From Alphaproteobacteria bacterium (GTDB lineage Bacteria > Pseudomonadota > Alphaproteobacteria > SMXP01), in NCBI GenBank assembly GCA_028285305.1, contig JANQPV010000056.1:186001-250000 (forward strand): a stretch of DNA of 64,000 nucleotides, read 5' to 3'. The notes below the pieces were generated by a model. That model was not told the origin of the DNA. It did not search any database and saw only the letters and a list, made by a program, of their open reading frames with translations. The position numbers and the translations under genes were made by a program. How positions within the stretch are numbered: position 1 is the stretch's first letter; every line of letters begins with the position of its first letter. Shown piece after piece: positions 55,506 to 64,000 of the stretch.

Positions 55506-55570
55506 CATAAGAGTCCACGAACGGCTGTAGCGCCCCGCATTTCCACAGACTCCGTCCCTCCACAAGATCC

Positions 55571-56323
55571 TCATTGGCCCAATAGGACATCGCGCGCAAG
55601 ATTGATCTTGCGGGCCAAATAGTCCGATCCGTCTTGATCCGGATGAAATTTCAACATCAGCGTCTTATGGGCCCTCCGGATTGCCGCCTCATCGGCGGTG
55701 GACGGCAGCCCCAGAACCGCAAAGGCTTCCTCGCGGCTCATTTCCGCTGACTCCTCACCGCCCGGCTTTGGCCCTTCTCCCATCAACTCCGCAACCGCTT
55801 CGCGGAACGCTTCAAGCTCTGACGGTCTCTGGCGCTCAACATAGGTCTGCACAAGGACAAAGCTTTCTTGATCATTCGCCCCCATGATCTCTCCGCAAAC
55901 GGCTGCGATATCTGAGATAGGCATGTTGCTCAGATGTTGGCCGGCGAACGCCCCAACGCGGACGATGCCATCCATATCGCCGCTGGAGTGGTCAAGCGTC
56001 ATCGTCACGAATTCCGTTTCAACCCGTGAACCCTGCGTTCCCTGGCTGGAGGCCGATCCCCCTTGATATTGCGGCGCGGAAGGAGAAAGTGATCTGAGCA
56101 AAGACAAAACTTGTTCCCTGAACAAGAAAAATAGCACTCCGCCCAACGCGCTGGCCACAAACGAGCCGAACCGCGTACTCACTACAATCAAGATGATAGC
56201 CGCAACGAGAATACCGAGAATGGTGAACAATCGCGCCGTTTGTTTTGCGGGCGTGGATAAGAACGCGTTGAATGCGATCATTGAAACGGCGAGGATGACA
56301 GCACTCGCGAGAAGCCAACCCAT
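55571..56323 (-). CDS. membrane protein with C-terminal J domain
   Basis: 250 residues. Two or three N-terminal hydrophobic segments, a TerB-like middle (GDMDGIVRVGAFAGQHLSNM) and a truncated C-terminal J domain ending MLKFHPDQDGSDYLARK, where HPD is the DnaK-stimulating motif. Like DjlA it is membrane-bound and the J domain is last. It recruits DnaK to the membrane, with unknown client. Solitary gene. Confidence 0.88.
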   Translation of the reverse strand: MGWLLASAVILAVSMIAFNAFLSTPAKQTARLFTILGILVAAIILIVVSTRFGSFVASALGGVLFFLFREQVLSLLRSLSPSAPQYQGGSASSQGTQGSRVETEFVTMTLDHSSGDMDGIVRVGAFAGQHLSNMPISDIAAVCGEIMGANDQESFVLVQTYVERQRPSELEAFREAVAELMGEGPKPGGEESAEMSREEAFAVLGLPSTADEAAIRRAHKTLMLKFHPDQDGSDYLARKINLARDVLLGQ

Positions 56324-56394
56324 CCTACCTCACCCCAATTCCCATCTTTTAAGCCACCAATCGAGTATCAACGAAAGACCCAGGCAATTGATAT

Positions 56395-57138
56395 CTAGTC
56401 TGAGAGTTGCTGGGTGATGAGGCGCGTCAGATTGGATTCTGCACCGCTCAGTTTCTTCACCGCTTCAACACCCCCTGAAGCATAGGCAGCAGCCGCCCGC
56501 AACAAGTCCTTCAAAGTTGAGGCGGAACCGGAATCGAACTTCGCATAGGCGCCGTTTGTCAGGTCGGCGATTCGGCGAAACACCCTCTCGGCGGCCGCAT
56601 CGCGCCCTTCCTGGAAGATGAAACCGCGCACCCCCAACAGCCCAAGGCGACCGGCGGTATCAATAACAGAGGCGGTATGCTCTTCGAAAGAATCTCCCAC
56701 AAAGACGAAAGCTCGAACCGGATTGGTACGTGTTTCGCGTTCCACGTGCCGCAACACTTTGTTCAATTGAGTTCGTCCTGCACGGCACCGAACCCGTGAC
56801 ATGATGTTCAGCAAGTCCTCAGAGGATCGGGACCATTGGCTTTTGAAGACCTCGCGGGGCCCTCGAAAATAGACCAACTGGACATCGAGCCCGGTGTACT
56901 TGGACGCTTCGAGGAACATTTCCGACTGTAACGACGTCGCCATATCCCAGGTGGCATCTCGGCTCATTGTGGCATCCAGTGCAAAAACGAGGCGGCCACT
57001 CCCTGCCGACTTTCTGACAACCGGGGTTCGCTTTACTTGATCCAGAAAGGCACCGACGGAAAGGTTATCGTCCGCCTCACGCACGACAGGCTTTCCGCTT
57101 TCAGCGGCCGTCAAATCGGTGCGAGACTTTTGGGACAT
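56395..57138 (-). CDS. von Willebrand factor A-like domain protein
   Basis: 247 residues. A VWA fold: hydrophobic strand RLVFALDATMSRD with a variant MIDAS (DATMS instead of DxSxS), a later GRTQLNKVL helix (Thr ligand) and FVFVGDSFEEH. N-terminal region and C-terminal helix are polar. It follows mipZ by 9 nt on the same strand. Its binding partner is unknown. Confidence 0.75.
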   Translation of the reverse strand: MSQKSRTDLTAAESGKPVVREADDNLSVGAFLDQVKRTPVVRKSAGSGRLVFALDATMSRDATWDMATSLQSEMFLEASKYTGLDVQLVYFRGPREVFKSQWSRSSEDLLNIMSRVRCRAGRTQLNKVLRHVERETRTNPVRAFVFVGDSFEEHTASVIDTAGRLGLLGVRGFIFQEGRDAAAERVFRRIADLTNGAYAKFDSGSASTLKDLLRAAAAYASGGVEAVKKLSGAESNLTRLITQQLSD

Positions 57139-57147
57139 GCTTAAGAT

Positions 57148-58032
57148 TTAAAACGCAGCAAGCTCTCTTTCAAGGCCCGGCAGATTGAGTTCGGTCAGAA
57201 GCTCCCTAAGCTCCTGACGCGCTGCGAGATGACTCATCGTTAAAGGCACATCTGTACCCGGCTCACCCAAGTCCAGCAATGTCAACCCAGCCAAGAAGAG
57301 TTCCCTGTAAATAACACGTTCGCCGAAACCAGGAGCAATCCGAAAGCCCGTTCGCGGCGCCAGGCGCGTCAGAACCTCTTGCATCAGCTTCTTGTTTTTT
57401 GAGCTGAGGTTTGAAAGCCGGTTTCTCATCAGAACCCAGTCGATGGTCGCACGATCCGACTGAGCGCGCAGTTTGCGGCTGTCCCAAATCATCTGACTGT
57501 AGATGGACGGACCCCTGACTTCGTATGTTTGGGGATCGATCTTAGCAATCACGTCCAAATCGACGAAACTGTCATTCATCGGTGTAATGATGAGGTCCGC
57601 ATTGGCATGAGCAACCCGGGATAAGTTCGTGTAGCTTCCAGGGCTGTCGATAACGACAAAATCGCAGATTGTGCGAAGTTCCGCGATGGCAGAAAGCAAC
57701 TTTCGCCGCTCTTCCGCATCGCCTTGCTTACGGCTGTCCAAAACACTGGCATCGACAGTTCGCTCGATGGGCAGAGGGATGGTCAGGTTCTCTCGTTCCG
57801 CCCACTGGCGCCGATTCTCGACATAGCGAGAAAGGCTTTGCTGGCGAACGTCCAAATCAATAAAGCCGACGGACCGGCCCATTTTCAACAAAGCCACGAT
57901 GATATGCATCGCCGTTGTCGATTTACCTGAGCCACCCTTCACATTGCCTAAGCAAATCACCGTCGCGTAGGTTTTGGCCTGGCTTTGAGGCTGCGAGGAT
58001 TCCGGTAGATCTCTTCTTAGCTGAATACGCAT
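57148..58032 (-). CDS. mipZ: division-plane positioning ATPase MipZ
   Basis: A ParA/MinD-type P-loop ATPase that forms gradients and inhibits FtsZ away from midcell. 294 residues. Deviant Walker A VKGGSGKSTTAMHI is at 31-44, the switch FIDLDVRQQSLSRY follows, and Walker B lies in VIDSPGS. This sequence pattern is MipZ rather than ParA. In Caulobacter it pairs with ParB; no parAB is in this window. It starts the unit mipZ-VWA. Confidence 0.94.
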   Translation of the reverse strand: MRIQLRRDLPESSQPQSQAKTYATVICLGNVKGGSGKSTTAMHIIVALLKMGRSVGFIDLDVRQQSLSRYVENRRQWAERENLTIPLPIERTVDASVLDSRKQGDAEERRKLLSAIAELRTICDFVVIDSPGSYTNLSRVAHANADLIITPMNDSFVDLDVIAKIDPQTYEVRGPSIYSQMIWDSRKLRAQSDRATIDWVLMRNRLSNLSSKNKKLMQEVLTRLAPRTGFRIAPGFGERVIYRELFLAGLTLLDLGEPGTDVPLTMSHLAARQELRELLTELNLPGLERELAAF

Positions 58033-58390
58033 TACTTCTGCAGCTCATCTATCATCGTTAATTAAACCTGTGGGTTTGCAAACAACCCAAAATCGAACAC
58101 TTTCCATTTATCATCCAATAGAAAACAAAATCTGGACCGAAATCAGCGAATTATTTGTTTCCTAAGTATTACTCTCACCATTCAACTTAAAATACTTGTG
58201 CTACAGTGCATATAACTCTTTTGCACTTGCGTTCCAGCGGCGCTATTGCCGAGAAGCGTATCACTGACATTTGAAACATCAAAACTACAACGATTCTGAG
58301 CGCTGCTCCAACGCCATGGACGTTGTCGACTCATGTGTTAGGAAGCACCATTGAGAGCCGCTCTCACAGATACCCAGCAGCGCAAAAGCC
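58033..58390. other. 358-base mipZ-panC divergent region
   Basis: AT-rich between 58060 and 58220. Contains TTAATTAA around 58058 near the mipZ start. Two promoters are expected, but I cannot fix them. No gene. Confidence 0.35.
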
Positions 58391-59245
58391 GTGAAAGACA
58401 TTCAAACCATTCGCCAAATACGAGAACAAGTCAGCAAGTGGCGCAACGACGGCGAGCAGATCGGCTTCGTTCCCACCATGGGCGCGCTTCACGAGGGACA
58501 TCTCTCCTTGGTTCGCTTGGCCCAAGAACGCTCGTCAAAATCCGTTGCCAGCATTTATGTCAATCCGGCTCAGTTCGCTCCCAATGAGGATTTTGAGACG
58601 TATCCGCGTCCACTCGATGAAGACTTGGAAAAACTGGAACAACTCGGGGTGGACGCGGTCTATATGCCGTCTTCGGAAGAAATGTACCCGGACGGTTTCG
58701 CAACACACGTTCATGTAGACCGACTTTCAGACGGGCTGTGTTCATTGTCTCGACCGCACTTTTTCGATGGCGTCGCCCTTGTGGTTTCCAAACTTCTTTT
58801 GCAGGTGCTGCCCGACTTGGCCGTTTTCGGAGAGAAAGACTATCAGCAGTTGATGATCATTCGTCAGATGGTCAAGGATCTCAACATCCCCGTGACCATT
58901 GTCGGAGGCCCCACCCAGCGCGAGGCGGACGGCCTAGCCATGTCCTCACGCAATGCATATCTCAGCACTTCGGAACGTGCCGTTGCAGGCAAACTCAACG
59001 TTATCTTGAAAGAGGCCGCATTGAAAATCGAGAACCTGCAAGACGTTTCGCAGACCGTATCCGGAGCGATTTCGCAACTCACGCAGGCCGGCTTTTCGGA
59101 AGTCGACTATTTCGAGTTTCGCGATTCACAAACTCTAAGTCCACAAGAACGAAATGAAAGCGGAGGACGGCTGTTGGCGGCTGCGAAACTCGGACGAACA
59201 CGCTTGATCGACAACTGGCCGGTACGAGAACCCAAATTACAGTAA
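58391..59245 (+). CDS. panC: pantoate-beta-alanine ligase
   Basis: Makes pantothenate from pantoate, beta-alanine and ATP. 284 residues from GTG 58391. Signatures: PTMGALHEGHLSL with HxGH at 34-37, SIYVNPAQFAPNEDF, FGEKDYQQLMII and AMSSRNAYLS. Its stop overlaps the convergent DUF1489 gene by 9 nt. Confidence 0.96.
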   Translation: MKDIQTIRQIREQVSKWRNDGEQIGFVPTMGALHEGHLSLVRLAQERSSKSVASIYVNPAQFAPNEDFETYPRPLDEDLEKLEQLGVDAVYMPSSEEMYPDGFATHVHVDRLSDGLCSLSRPHFFDGVALVVSKLLLQVLPDLAVFGEKDYQQLMIIRQMVKDLNIPVTIVGGPTQREADGLAMSSRNAYLSTSERAVAGKLNVILKEAALKIENLQDVSQTVSGAISQLTQAGFSEVDYFEFRDSQTLSPQERNESGGRLLAAAKLGRTRLIDNWPVREPKLQ

Positions 59246-59656
59246 CCCCAATTCGCAAAGACGAGAATAAAGCTCAGCTGGCAGCTCGTTTTCGCCTTCA
59301 GCAAATCCTTCCAAGTCAGCGGGAGCCTCATCGCTCCTTAGATAGCGCCATCCTTGAAAGGCGCGACGCGGTACCGGCCGAGTCAAGACCGGGTGCGGGT
59401 CGAGAACGATCTCGCACGCTTTCCGCTCACCTTTGCGCTCACAGGGCCTGAGATCCAATAGAGTTTGTCGCATTGCGATTTGACCGCCAACAACCCAATA
59501 CAGCGAACCTCCGTCAAGCAATTCCTGGTCTCTTTTGGGCATCATGCGCGTTCGATGCACGATCTCCTCGTTTCTGGCGGCTTTTCCAGCCATATACTCA
59601 TAGAGGTTTTGGACCGAACTTGCCCCCACGGCCAGCTTAATGAGATGTAGTGTCAA
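59237..59656 (-). CDS. DUF1489 family protein
   Basis: 139 residues; alphaproteobacterial family of unknown role. It starts MTLHLIKLAVGASSV and holds the pattern RTRMMPKRDQELLDGGSLYW and then WVVGGQIAMRQ, and CEIVLDPHPVLTRPVPRRAFQ. It is cytoplasmic, probably a PUA-like small fold (inference). Confidence 0.9.
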   Translation of the reverse strand: MTLHLIKLAVGASSVQNLYEYMAGKAARNEEIVHRTRMMPKRDQELLDGGSLYWVVGGQIAMRQTLLDLRPCERKGERKACEIVLDPHPVLTRPVPRRAFQGWRYLRSDEAPADLEGFAEGENELPAELYSRLCELGLL

Positions 59657-59862
59657 GCTTTTTTACCACCTGTAGGAGCAAAATAACGCAAACAGAAGAA
59701 CCTGCTCATTCCTTAGACACTGTAATTCGTTTCGCGGGATGCGATTGGATCACAACCAATCAATTTCTTCAGTGCATAGGCCTTATAACCGCACATTCTT
59801 TTGACGCGGTCTCTCGAATTTAGTACCCTCATAGGGTTATTGCTACTTGGGAATTGGGACTC

Positions 59863-60759
59863 ATGGAAATTGACACCTGGATTAGATCCGTCACCACGGG
59901 GGTGCTTCTCACAATTATTGCCTTTGCAGCGCTTGTGGGGATCAATTTTGTTCCTTCGTACATCAACGAGATGGTCCATTCAGCAACGGGTCTGAGCGAC
60001 GTTTCACTGATCGGTATTTTGATGTTGGTCTTTTTGGTTGGGTTCGCCGCCGCGGCCAAATCGGAACCGGAAATGAGATTTGAAGGACCGGGCCAAGGTA
60101 AGAAACGTGTTTTCCCGAAAGCAAACAACCCTGTCGTGAGTTCCGTTCAACAAAATCGTGTCGAAGAAATCGAATGCGAAGAAGATGGCTATGTTACTTA
60201 CGTTAGGGAGCGCACGGAGCAACTCGCCGAGGATACGAACATCATTCTCAAGATCGTTGTCCGGCCCAAGTTAGAGCATAAGCGAGACACAATCCTATAC
60301 TACATCGACAAGCTGTCTCAGTTTCCCAATTTCAAGTATGTGGCCTTTGTGAACCGCCACAATCGTTTCATGTTCTTTGCGAAAGCGTCTGAGCTGAAAA
60401 AAGAAATCGAAACCATCCAGGGCGCATATATCATCGACTTGTTGAATGCGAATCGCTTTGACGAACTCAAGATGGAATCATTTATCAATCCGCATGCCAT
60501 CTTTAATCACAAGTCCAACATGTATGCCCTTGAGATGATGGCTCACAAGAAACTCAATGAGGTTATGGTAGTCTCCCGTGTTGGAAATCGCATAGTGGAC
60601 GTATTGGATATCCAGTCTCTCGTCCGTGGCATGATCGTCAAAAATGCGAATATGAAGCGGGGGCGCCAAGGCTTCCGAGGAAAGCCTCAAAACGGTGAGA
60701 CCGGATTACGTTTGGTTTCAAATGAGGATGACAATCAAGACAACCGGGATGCCGCCTAG
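59863..60759 (+). CDS. two-span membrane protein, unknown
   Basis: 298 residues from the ATG at 59863 (TTG 59854 in frame). Two N-terminal hydrophobic segments (about residues 11-32 and 48-65), then a large cytoplasmic part. The segment from about 205 to 260 (INPHAIFNHKSN...MAHKKLNEVMVVSR...VVDVLDIQSLVRG) resembles a single CBS-type motif. A basic tail (KRGRQGFRGK) follows. No family recognised. A strong hairpin terminator follows. Confidence 0.7.
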   Translation: MEIDTWIRSVTTGVLLTIIAFAALVGINFVPSYINEMVHSATGLSDVSLIGILMLVFLVGFAAAAKSEPEMRFEGPGQGKKRVFPKANNPVVSSVQQNRVEEIECEEDGYVTYVRERTEQLAEDTNIILKIVVRPKLEHKRDTILYYIDKLSQFPNFKYVAFVNRHNRFMFFAKASELKKEIETIQGAYIIDLLNANRFDELKMESFINPHAIFNHKSNMYALEMMAHKKLNEVMVVSRVGNRIVDVLDIQSLVRGMIVKNANMKRGRQGFRGKPQNGETGLRLVSNEDDNQDNRDAA

Positions 60760-60789
60760 CTGGCACTTCAACGATTCTGAATAAAAAAG

Positions 60790-60818
60790 ACGCCTCGGCC
60801 AATTGCCGAGGCGTTTTG
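60790..60818. terminator. bidirectional rho-independent terminator
   Basis: ACGCCTCGGC (60790-60799), loop CAATT, GCCGAGGCGT (60805-60814), perfect 10-bp stem. TTTT follows on the plus strand and a run of A before it gives TTTTTT on the minus strand, so it can end both convergent transcripts. Confidence 0.92.
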
Positions 60819-60860
60819 CATTTCATCACTCGCGCATAGATCAAAAGCTGCCTGGTCGAA

Positions 60861-62033
60861 TCAGGCCGTCTCTTCGAATATTTCCCGGCCAATCAGCATA
60901 CGCCGAATTTCGCTTGTGCCGGCACCGATTTCGTAAAGCTTAGCATCCCGCAGCAAACGGCCGGTCGCATACTCGTTCACATAGCCATTGCCACCCAATG
61001 CCTGAATCGCATCCAGTGCGACTTGAGTCGCTTTTTCGGCCGCATAGAGAATTGCACCGGCAGCATCTTTTCGCGTCGTATGTCCGGCATCGATTGCCTT
61101 TCCTACGGCATAAACGTAGGCGCGGCACGCATTTGCGGTCGTGTACATGTCGGCCAGCTTTCCCTGCATCAATTGGAAGGTACCGATAGGTTTTCCGAAC
61201 TGTTCCCGCTCATGCACATAAGGGATGACGATATCCAAACACGCTTGCATGATGCCAAGCGGCCCCCCTGCAAGGACCGCGCGTTCATAGTCCAATCCAC
61301 TCATGAGCACACCAACACCGTCATTAAGCGGGCCCAACACGTTCTCTTCAGGCACTTCACAGTCCTCAAAGACGAGCTCACACGTATCGGAGCCTCGCAT
61401 GCCAAGCTTATCGAGCTTTTCCGAGGTACTAAATCCGTCCATGCCTCGTTCGATCAGAAAACCGGTAATCCCTCGCGAGCCTGCTTTTGGGTCCGTCTTT
61501 GCATAGACGATCAGAAAGTCAGCTTCGGGACCATTCGTGATCCAAAACTTCGTGCCATTGAGTAAAAAGCCATTGCCGGTTGGTTCGGCACGCAGACGCA
61601 GGGACACAACATCAGAACCCGACCCCGCCTCGGACATAGCCAAAGCCCCAACATGTTCACCGCTTATGAGAGGAGGAAGGTACTTGCGCTTTTGTTCCTC
61701 TGTGCCCCAACGTCTTAGTTGGTTGACGCACAAATTCGAGTGCGCGCCGTAGGATAGACCCACGCTCGCAGAACCGCGGCTGATCTCCTCCATGGCAACG
61801 ATGTGATCCAAGTACCCCATCCCTGCCCCGCCATAATCCTCTTCAACCGTTATGCCGAGAAGGCCTAAATCTCCCAATAGCGGCCACAGATCACGAGGGA
61901 ACGCATTGTCCCGATCGATCTGGTCCGCCCTTGGCGCAATATGATCGGCGGTGAACGAGCGCACACTGTCACGCAACATGTCGGTGGTTTCGCCCAGACA
62001 AAAATCAAGGTTCGGAAAGTCGTTGGGTATCAT
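60861..62033 (-). CDS. ivd: isovaleryl-CoA dehydrogenase
   Basis: A flavin acyl-CoA dehydrogenase of leucine breakdown. 390 residues from the ATG at 62033 (GGAGG upstream). Motifs: [69 protein letters not shown] and the IVD signature [21 protein letters not shown] with [17 protein letters not shown]. The catalytic Glu should lie in [10 protein letters not shown]. The other leucine-pathway genes are not adjacent. Confidence 0.93.
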   Translation of the reverse strand: MIPNDFPNLDFCLGETTDMLRDSVRSFTADHIAPRADQIDRDNAFPRDLWPLLGDLGLLGITVEEDYGGAGMGYLDHIVAMEEISRGSASVGLSYGAHSNLCVNQLRRWGTEEQKRKYLPPLISGEHVGALAMSEAGSGSDVVSLRLRAEPTGNGFLLNGTKFWITNGPEADFLIVYAKTDPKAGSRGITGFLIERGMDGFSTSEKLDKLGMRGSDTCELVFEDCEVPEENVLGPLNDGVGVLMSGLDYERAVLAGGPLGIMQACLDIVIPYVHEREQFGKPIGTFQLMQGKLADMYTTANACRAYVYAVGKAIDAGHTTRKDAAGAILYAAEKATQVALDAIQALGGNGYVNEYATGRLLRDAKLYEIGAGTSEIRRMLIGREIFEETA

Positions 62034-62143
62034 AAGGCCTCCACAGCAAACCCGGCGTTCGATCAAACTTATACCGGCACGGCTTATCTAGCCAGACAGT
62101 CAACGCCGCAAGGGAGAATTGGCCAGCATGGCAACGGATCGGC

Positions 62144-64000
62144 TCACGCTGCGTCTTGATGCTTCTCTTTGGAAGACCGAAAGAAGCGACGCCTTTTCCG
62201 GGGGGAACGGGACTTCTTCGCAGCCATCTTCTTATGACCATACTGGGTCGTGTAGTAGGCATCATCACCATGCCCATATGCCTTGATACGAGCCAGGTCG
62301 GCCTGGGATAACAACATGGCAATGCGCGGACAGCCCGCCATTTGAACTCTTTCCAGAGCACTCGCAAGAGCCGACGCAGGCGTTGCCTCCCATTTGACCG
62401 CGAAAACCGTTGCATCCAACCAGCGAGCGAGTATAGGCGCATCCCCAACCGGCAATATTGGGGCACTGTCCAGAATGATGAAGTCATACGCCTGTCGGAC
62501 TTGATCGAAGAACAACTGAACGGACGCGCTATTCAAACCAAGAGGTTGGGCGTACACCGCCTCTTTGAGTGGCAAGATTTCAAGACCGGAATCCCGCTCC
62601 GCCACAACCGCTTCTTCCAGCGTGCACTGACCAGTAAGGACCTCCACGAAGCCGGACGATACATTCTTCACCAAAGCCGACGACAAAGATGGATTGCGAA
62701 AGTCTCCATCGATTAACAATGTGCGGGCACCACCCAGTGCCGCCGTTTGCGCAAGACAAAAAGCCGAAGTGCTTTTGCCTTCACCTTCTAAGGCAGACGC
62801 CATCATAACGACTTGCGGAGGTGTGTTGACGTCCAAAAGAACGAGATTCGAGTGCGCCAATCGAAACGCTTCGGAAAACCGTGAGCGGCGGTGTAGCACC
62901 AAGTAATTTCGAATCCCCATGGCCCGCGTCCCCCGCTGACCAACGAGCTGAGTCTGCAGAGGAATCGTTGCCAGGTTCATGGCGCCGAAGGCGCTTTGGA
63001 GCTGACGGCCGGTGGAAAAGGTCTCATCCAAAATCCCGAACAAAAAGACCAGACCAAACGCGAAAACGCCCGAGCCTAAAAATCCGAGCACCACCATAAC
63101 TTTGCGGTTGGGCTCAGCCGGCGCCATCGGCAACGTCGCCTCAGAGATCTGCCGTGCAACGGGATCAAATGGCCGCTGACCGGCAAGGACCAAAGAACGC
63201 CGGGATTCTTCAAGAAGATTGTTCAGCAAGCGACGCTCTGTCTCCACCCGTCCCTCAAGAACAGCTAATTGAGATAACGCCGATTCCTCCGCCAGGTCGA
63301 TCTGCTCGAACGTTTCGACACTTTCTAAAAGGGAAGCCACCCGCGAGCGCGCCACCGAGAGGTCATTGTCGAGTGCGGCAACGTTCCGCGCAATTTCAGC
63401 CTCAATCTCACGCGCGAGATCAGCGATTTCCGAGTTCAAGGCAACAAAGCTGGGATGGCGCGAACCCAACATCGTGGAATACTCCGCCTGCTTCTGCCTA
63501 AGGCTCGCTTGTCGCTCGCGTAGGTCGGCCATCACGCGGGAGTCCATCGCCCTGCCGATCGTCTCTGCACTTTCTCCCCGCTCAATCAGCGCTCTAACTT
63601 CCCGCTGCCGGGCTTCATATTTGGCCAAGTCCGCCCGCGCGAGCGCCAACTGGTGAGTCAACTCTCCCAGTTGCATGTCCGCCGCGGTGTCCTGCCCGGT
63701 CAATGCTAAACGATGCTGCTTTTTGAAGGTTTCGGCGGCCGTTTCCGCTTCCTTTAATCGGGTCTGTGTACGAACAAGTTCACCCTTGAGCCAGGAACTG
63801 GTTGATCGATGATCTTCCACCTGCGTTGTGAGGCTGAAATTCAAATACGCCTCTATGAGCCCGTTTGCGATTTGCGCGGCCCGTGCCGGGTCTTCGGAGC
63901 GCGCGGAAACCGTAACCAGATAGCTCTTGCTCTGCCGCACAGCTTCGATCCGCGCCCCCAACAATTGCACGGCTTTGTGAATTTCACGCGCCGTCACGGC
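62144..64000 (-). CDS. Wzc-type polysaccharide tyrosine autokinase (5' end outside window)
   Basis: At least 618 residues, open at the right window edge. An N-terminal coiled-coil chain-length (Wzz/GNVR) part with many Glu/Arg/Leu repeats up to about residue 290, a hydrophobic segment (VMVVLGFLGSGVFAFGLVFLF), then a BY-kinase domain: Walker A ALEGEGKSTSA, A' LLIDGDFRNPSL, B FIILDSAPI. The C-terminus has a Tyr cluster (GHGDDAYYTTQYGH) as autophosphorylation site and then a very basic tail. It should act with a Wza-like channel as at 10.4 kb. Confidence 0.92.
   Translation of the reverse strand, partial: AVTAREIHKAVQLLGARIEAVRQSKSYLVTVSARSEDPARAAQIANGLIEAYLNFSLTTQVEDHRSTSSWLKGELVRTQTRLKEAETAAETFKKQHRLALTGQDTAADMQLGELTHQLALARADLAKYEARQREVRALIERGESAETIGRAMDSRVMADLRERQASLRQKQAEYSTMLGSRHPSFVALNSEIADLAREIEAEIARNVAALDNDLSVARSRVASLLESVETFEQIDLAEESALSQLAVLEGRVETERRLLNNLLEESRRSLVLAGQRPFDPVARQISEATLPMAPAEPNRKVMVVLGFLGSGVFAFGLVFLFGILDETFSTGRQLQSAFGAMNLATIPLQTQLVGQRGTRAMGIRNYLVLHRRSRFSEAFRLAHSNLVLLDVNTPPQVVMMASALEGEGKSTSAFCLAQTAALGGARTLLIDGDFRNPSLSSALVKNVSSGFVEVLTGQCTLEEAVVAERDSGLEILPLKEAVYAQPLGLNSASVQLFFDQVRQAYDFIILDSAPILPVGDAPILARWLDATVFAVKWEATPASALASALERVQMAGCPRIAMLLSQADLARIKAYGHGDDAYYTTQYGHKKMAAKKSRSPRKRRRFFRSSKEKHQDAA

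Noticed and set aside
1..64000. CRISPR arrays, insertion sequences, prophage or integrase genes
   Set aside because: I saw no spaced direct repeats, transposase or integrase motifs, or tRNA-end duplications; the tRNA-Ser at 24.2 kb has no integrase beside it.

Overview
The window is chromosomal DNA from an alphaproteobacterium. Markers are MipZ instead of Min, PleD and DivK side by side, GatCAB, ClpS-ClpA, EipB/DUF1849 and DUF1489. The run plsY-dprA-topA-rnr-Nudix-rpmG-pleD-divK-(...)-dinB is, as I recall it, the typical gene order of Hyphomicrobiales (Rhizobiales) and relatives. Genus and species cannot be fixed from this. There are no rRNAs, insertion sequences, CRISPR arrays or prophage modules. 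One tRNA (Ser, GCU) is present.

Layout. 1-14 kb is envelope and polysaccharide work: the start of an HMG-CoA-synthase-like gene, a DUF898/M48 protease pair, galU and ugd (UDP-glucose, UDP-glucuronate), an MFS transporter, hldD-hldE (ADP-heptose for LPS), manC (GDP-mannose), a Wza-type export lipoprotein, a small membrane protein and a GH3 beta-glucosidase with a PA14 insertion. 15-17 kb is a more AT-rich two-gene island: a protein with a nucleotidyltransferase-like signature followed by a GroES-domain protein with an N-terminal extension. 17-24 kb is a mixed accessory stretch: methyltransferase, GST, SDR, PilZ, DUF2141, arylamine N-acetyltransferase, PhyH oxygenase and an HNH nuclease. 24-43 kb is conserved housekeeping: tRNA-Ser, gatCAB, ruvX, plsY, dprA, topA, rnr, two Nudix genes, rpmG, pleD-divK, a HAD/ROK pair and dinB.

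43-51 kb holds eipB, a diguanylate cyclase with a sigma-54-type promoter, and a tight same-strand run (RidA, DUF482 acyltransferase, HIT, Rieske oxygenase, carbamate kinase) facing a cyclic-2,3-diphosphoglycerate-synthetase-like gene. 51-64 kb has clpA/clpS, a SPOR-containing D-Ala-D-Ala carboxypeptidase, a membrane J-domain protein, a VWA protein next to mipZ, panC, DUF1489, an unknown membrane protein, isovaleryl-CoA dehydrogenase and a Wzc-type tyrosine autokinase cut by the window end. Precursor synthesis (galU, ugd, manC), export (Wza-like) and length control (Wzc-like) suggest that the organism makes an exopolysaccharide.

Most interesting points: the nucleotidyltransferase-like/GroES-like pair; a ruvX whose only well-placed start is AUU; a methyltransferase whose N-terminus reads on upstream without any ordinary start codon; a compact structured-RNA candidate downstream of rpmG; and the sigma-54 promoter of a GGDEF gene.
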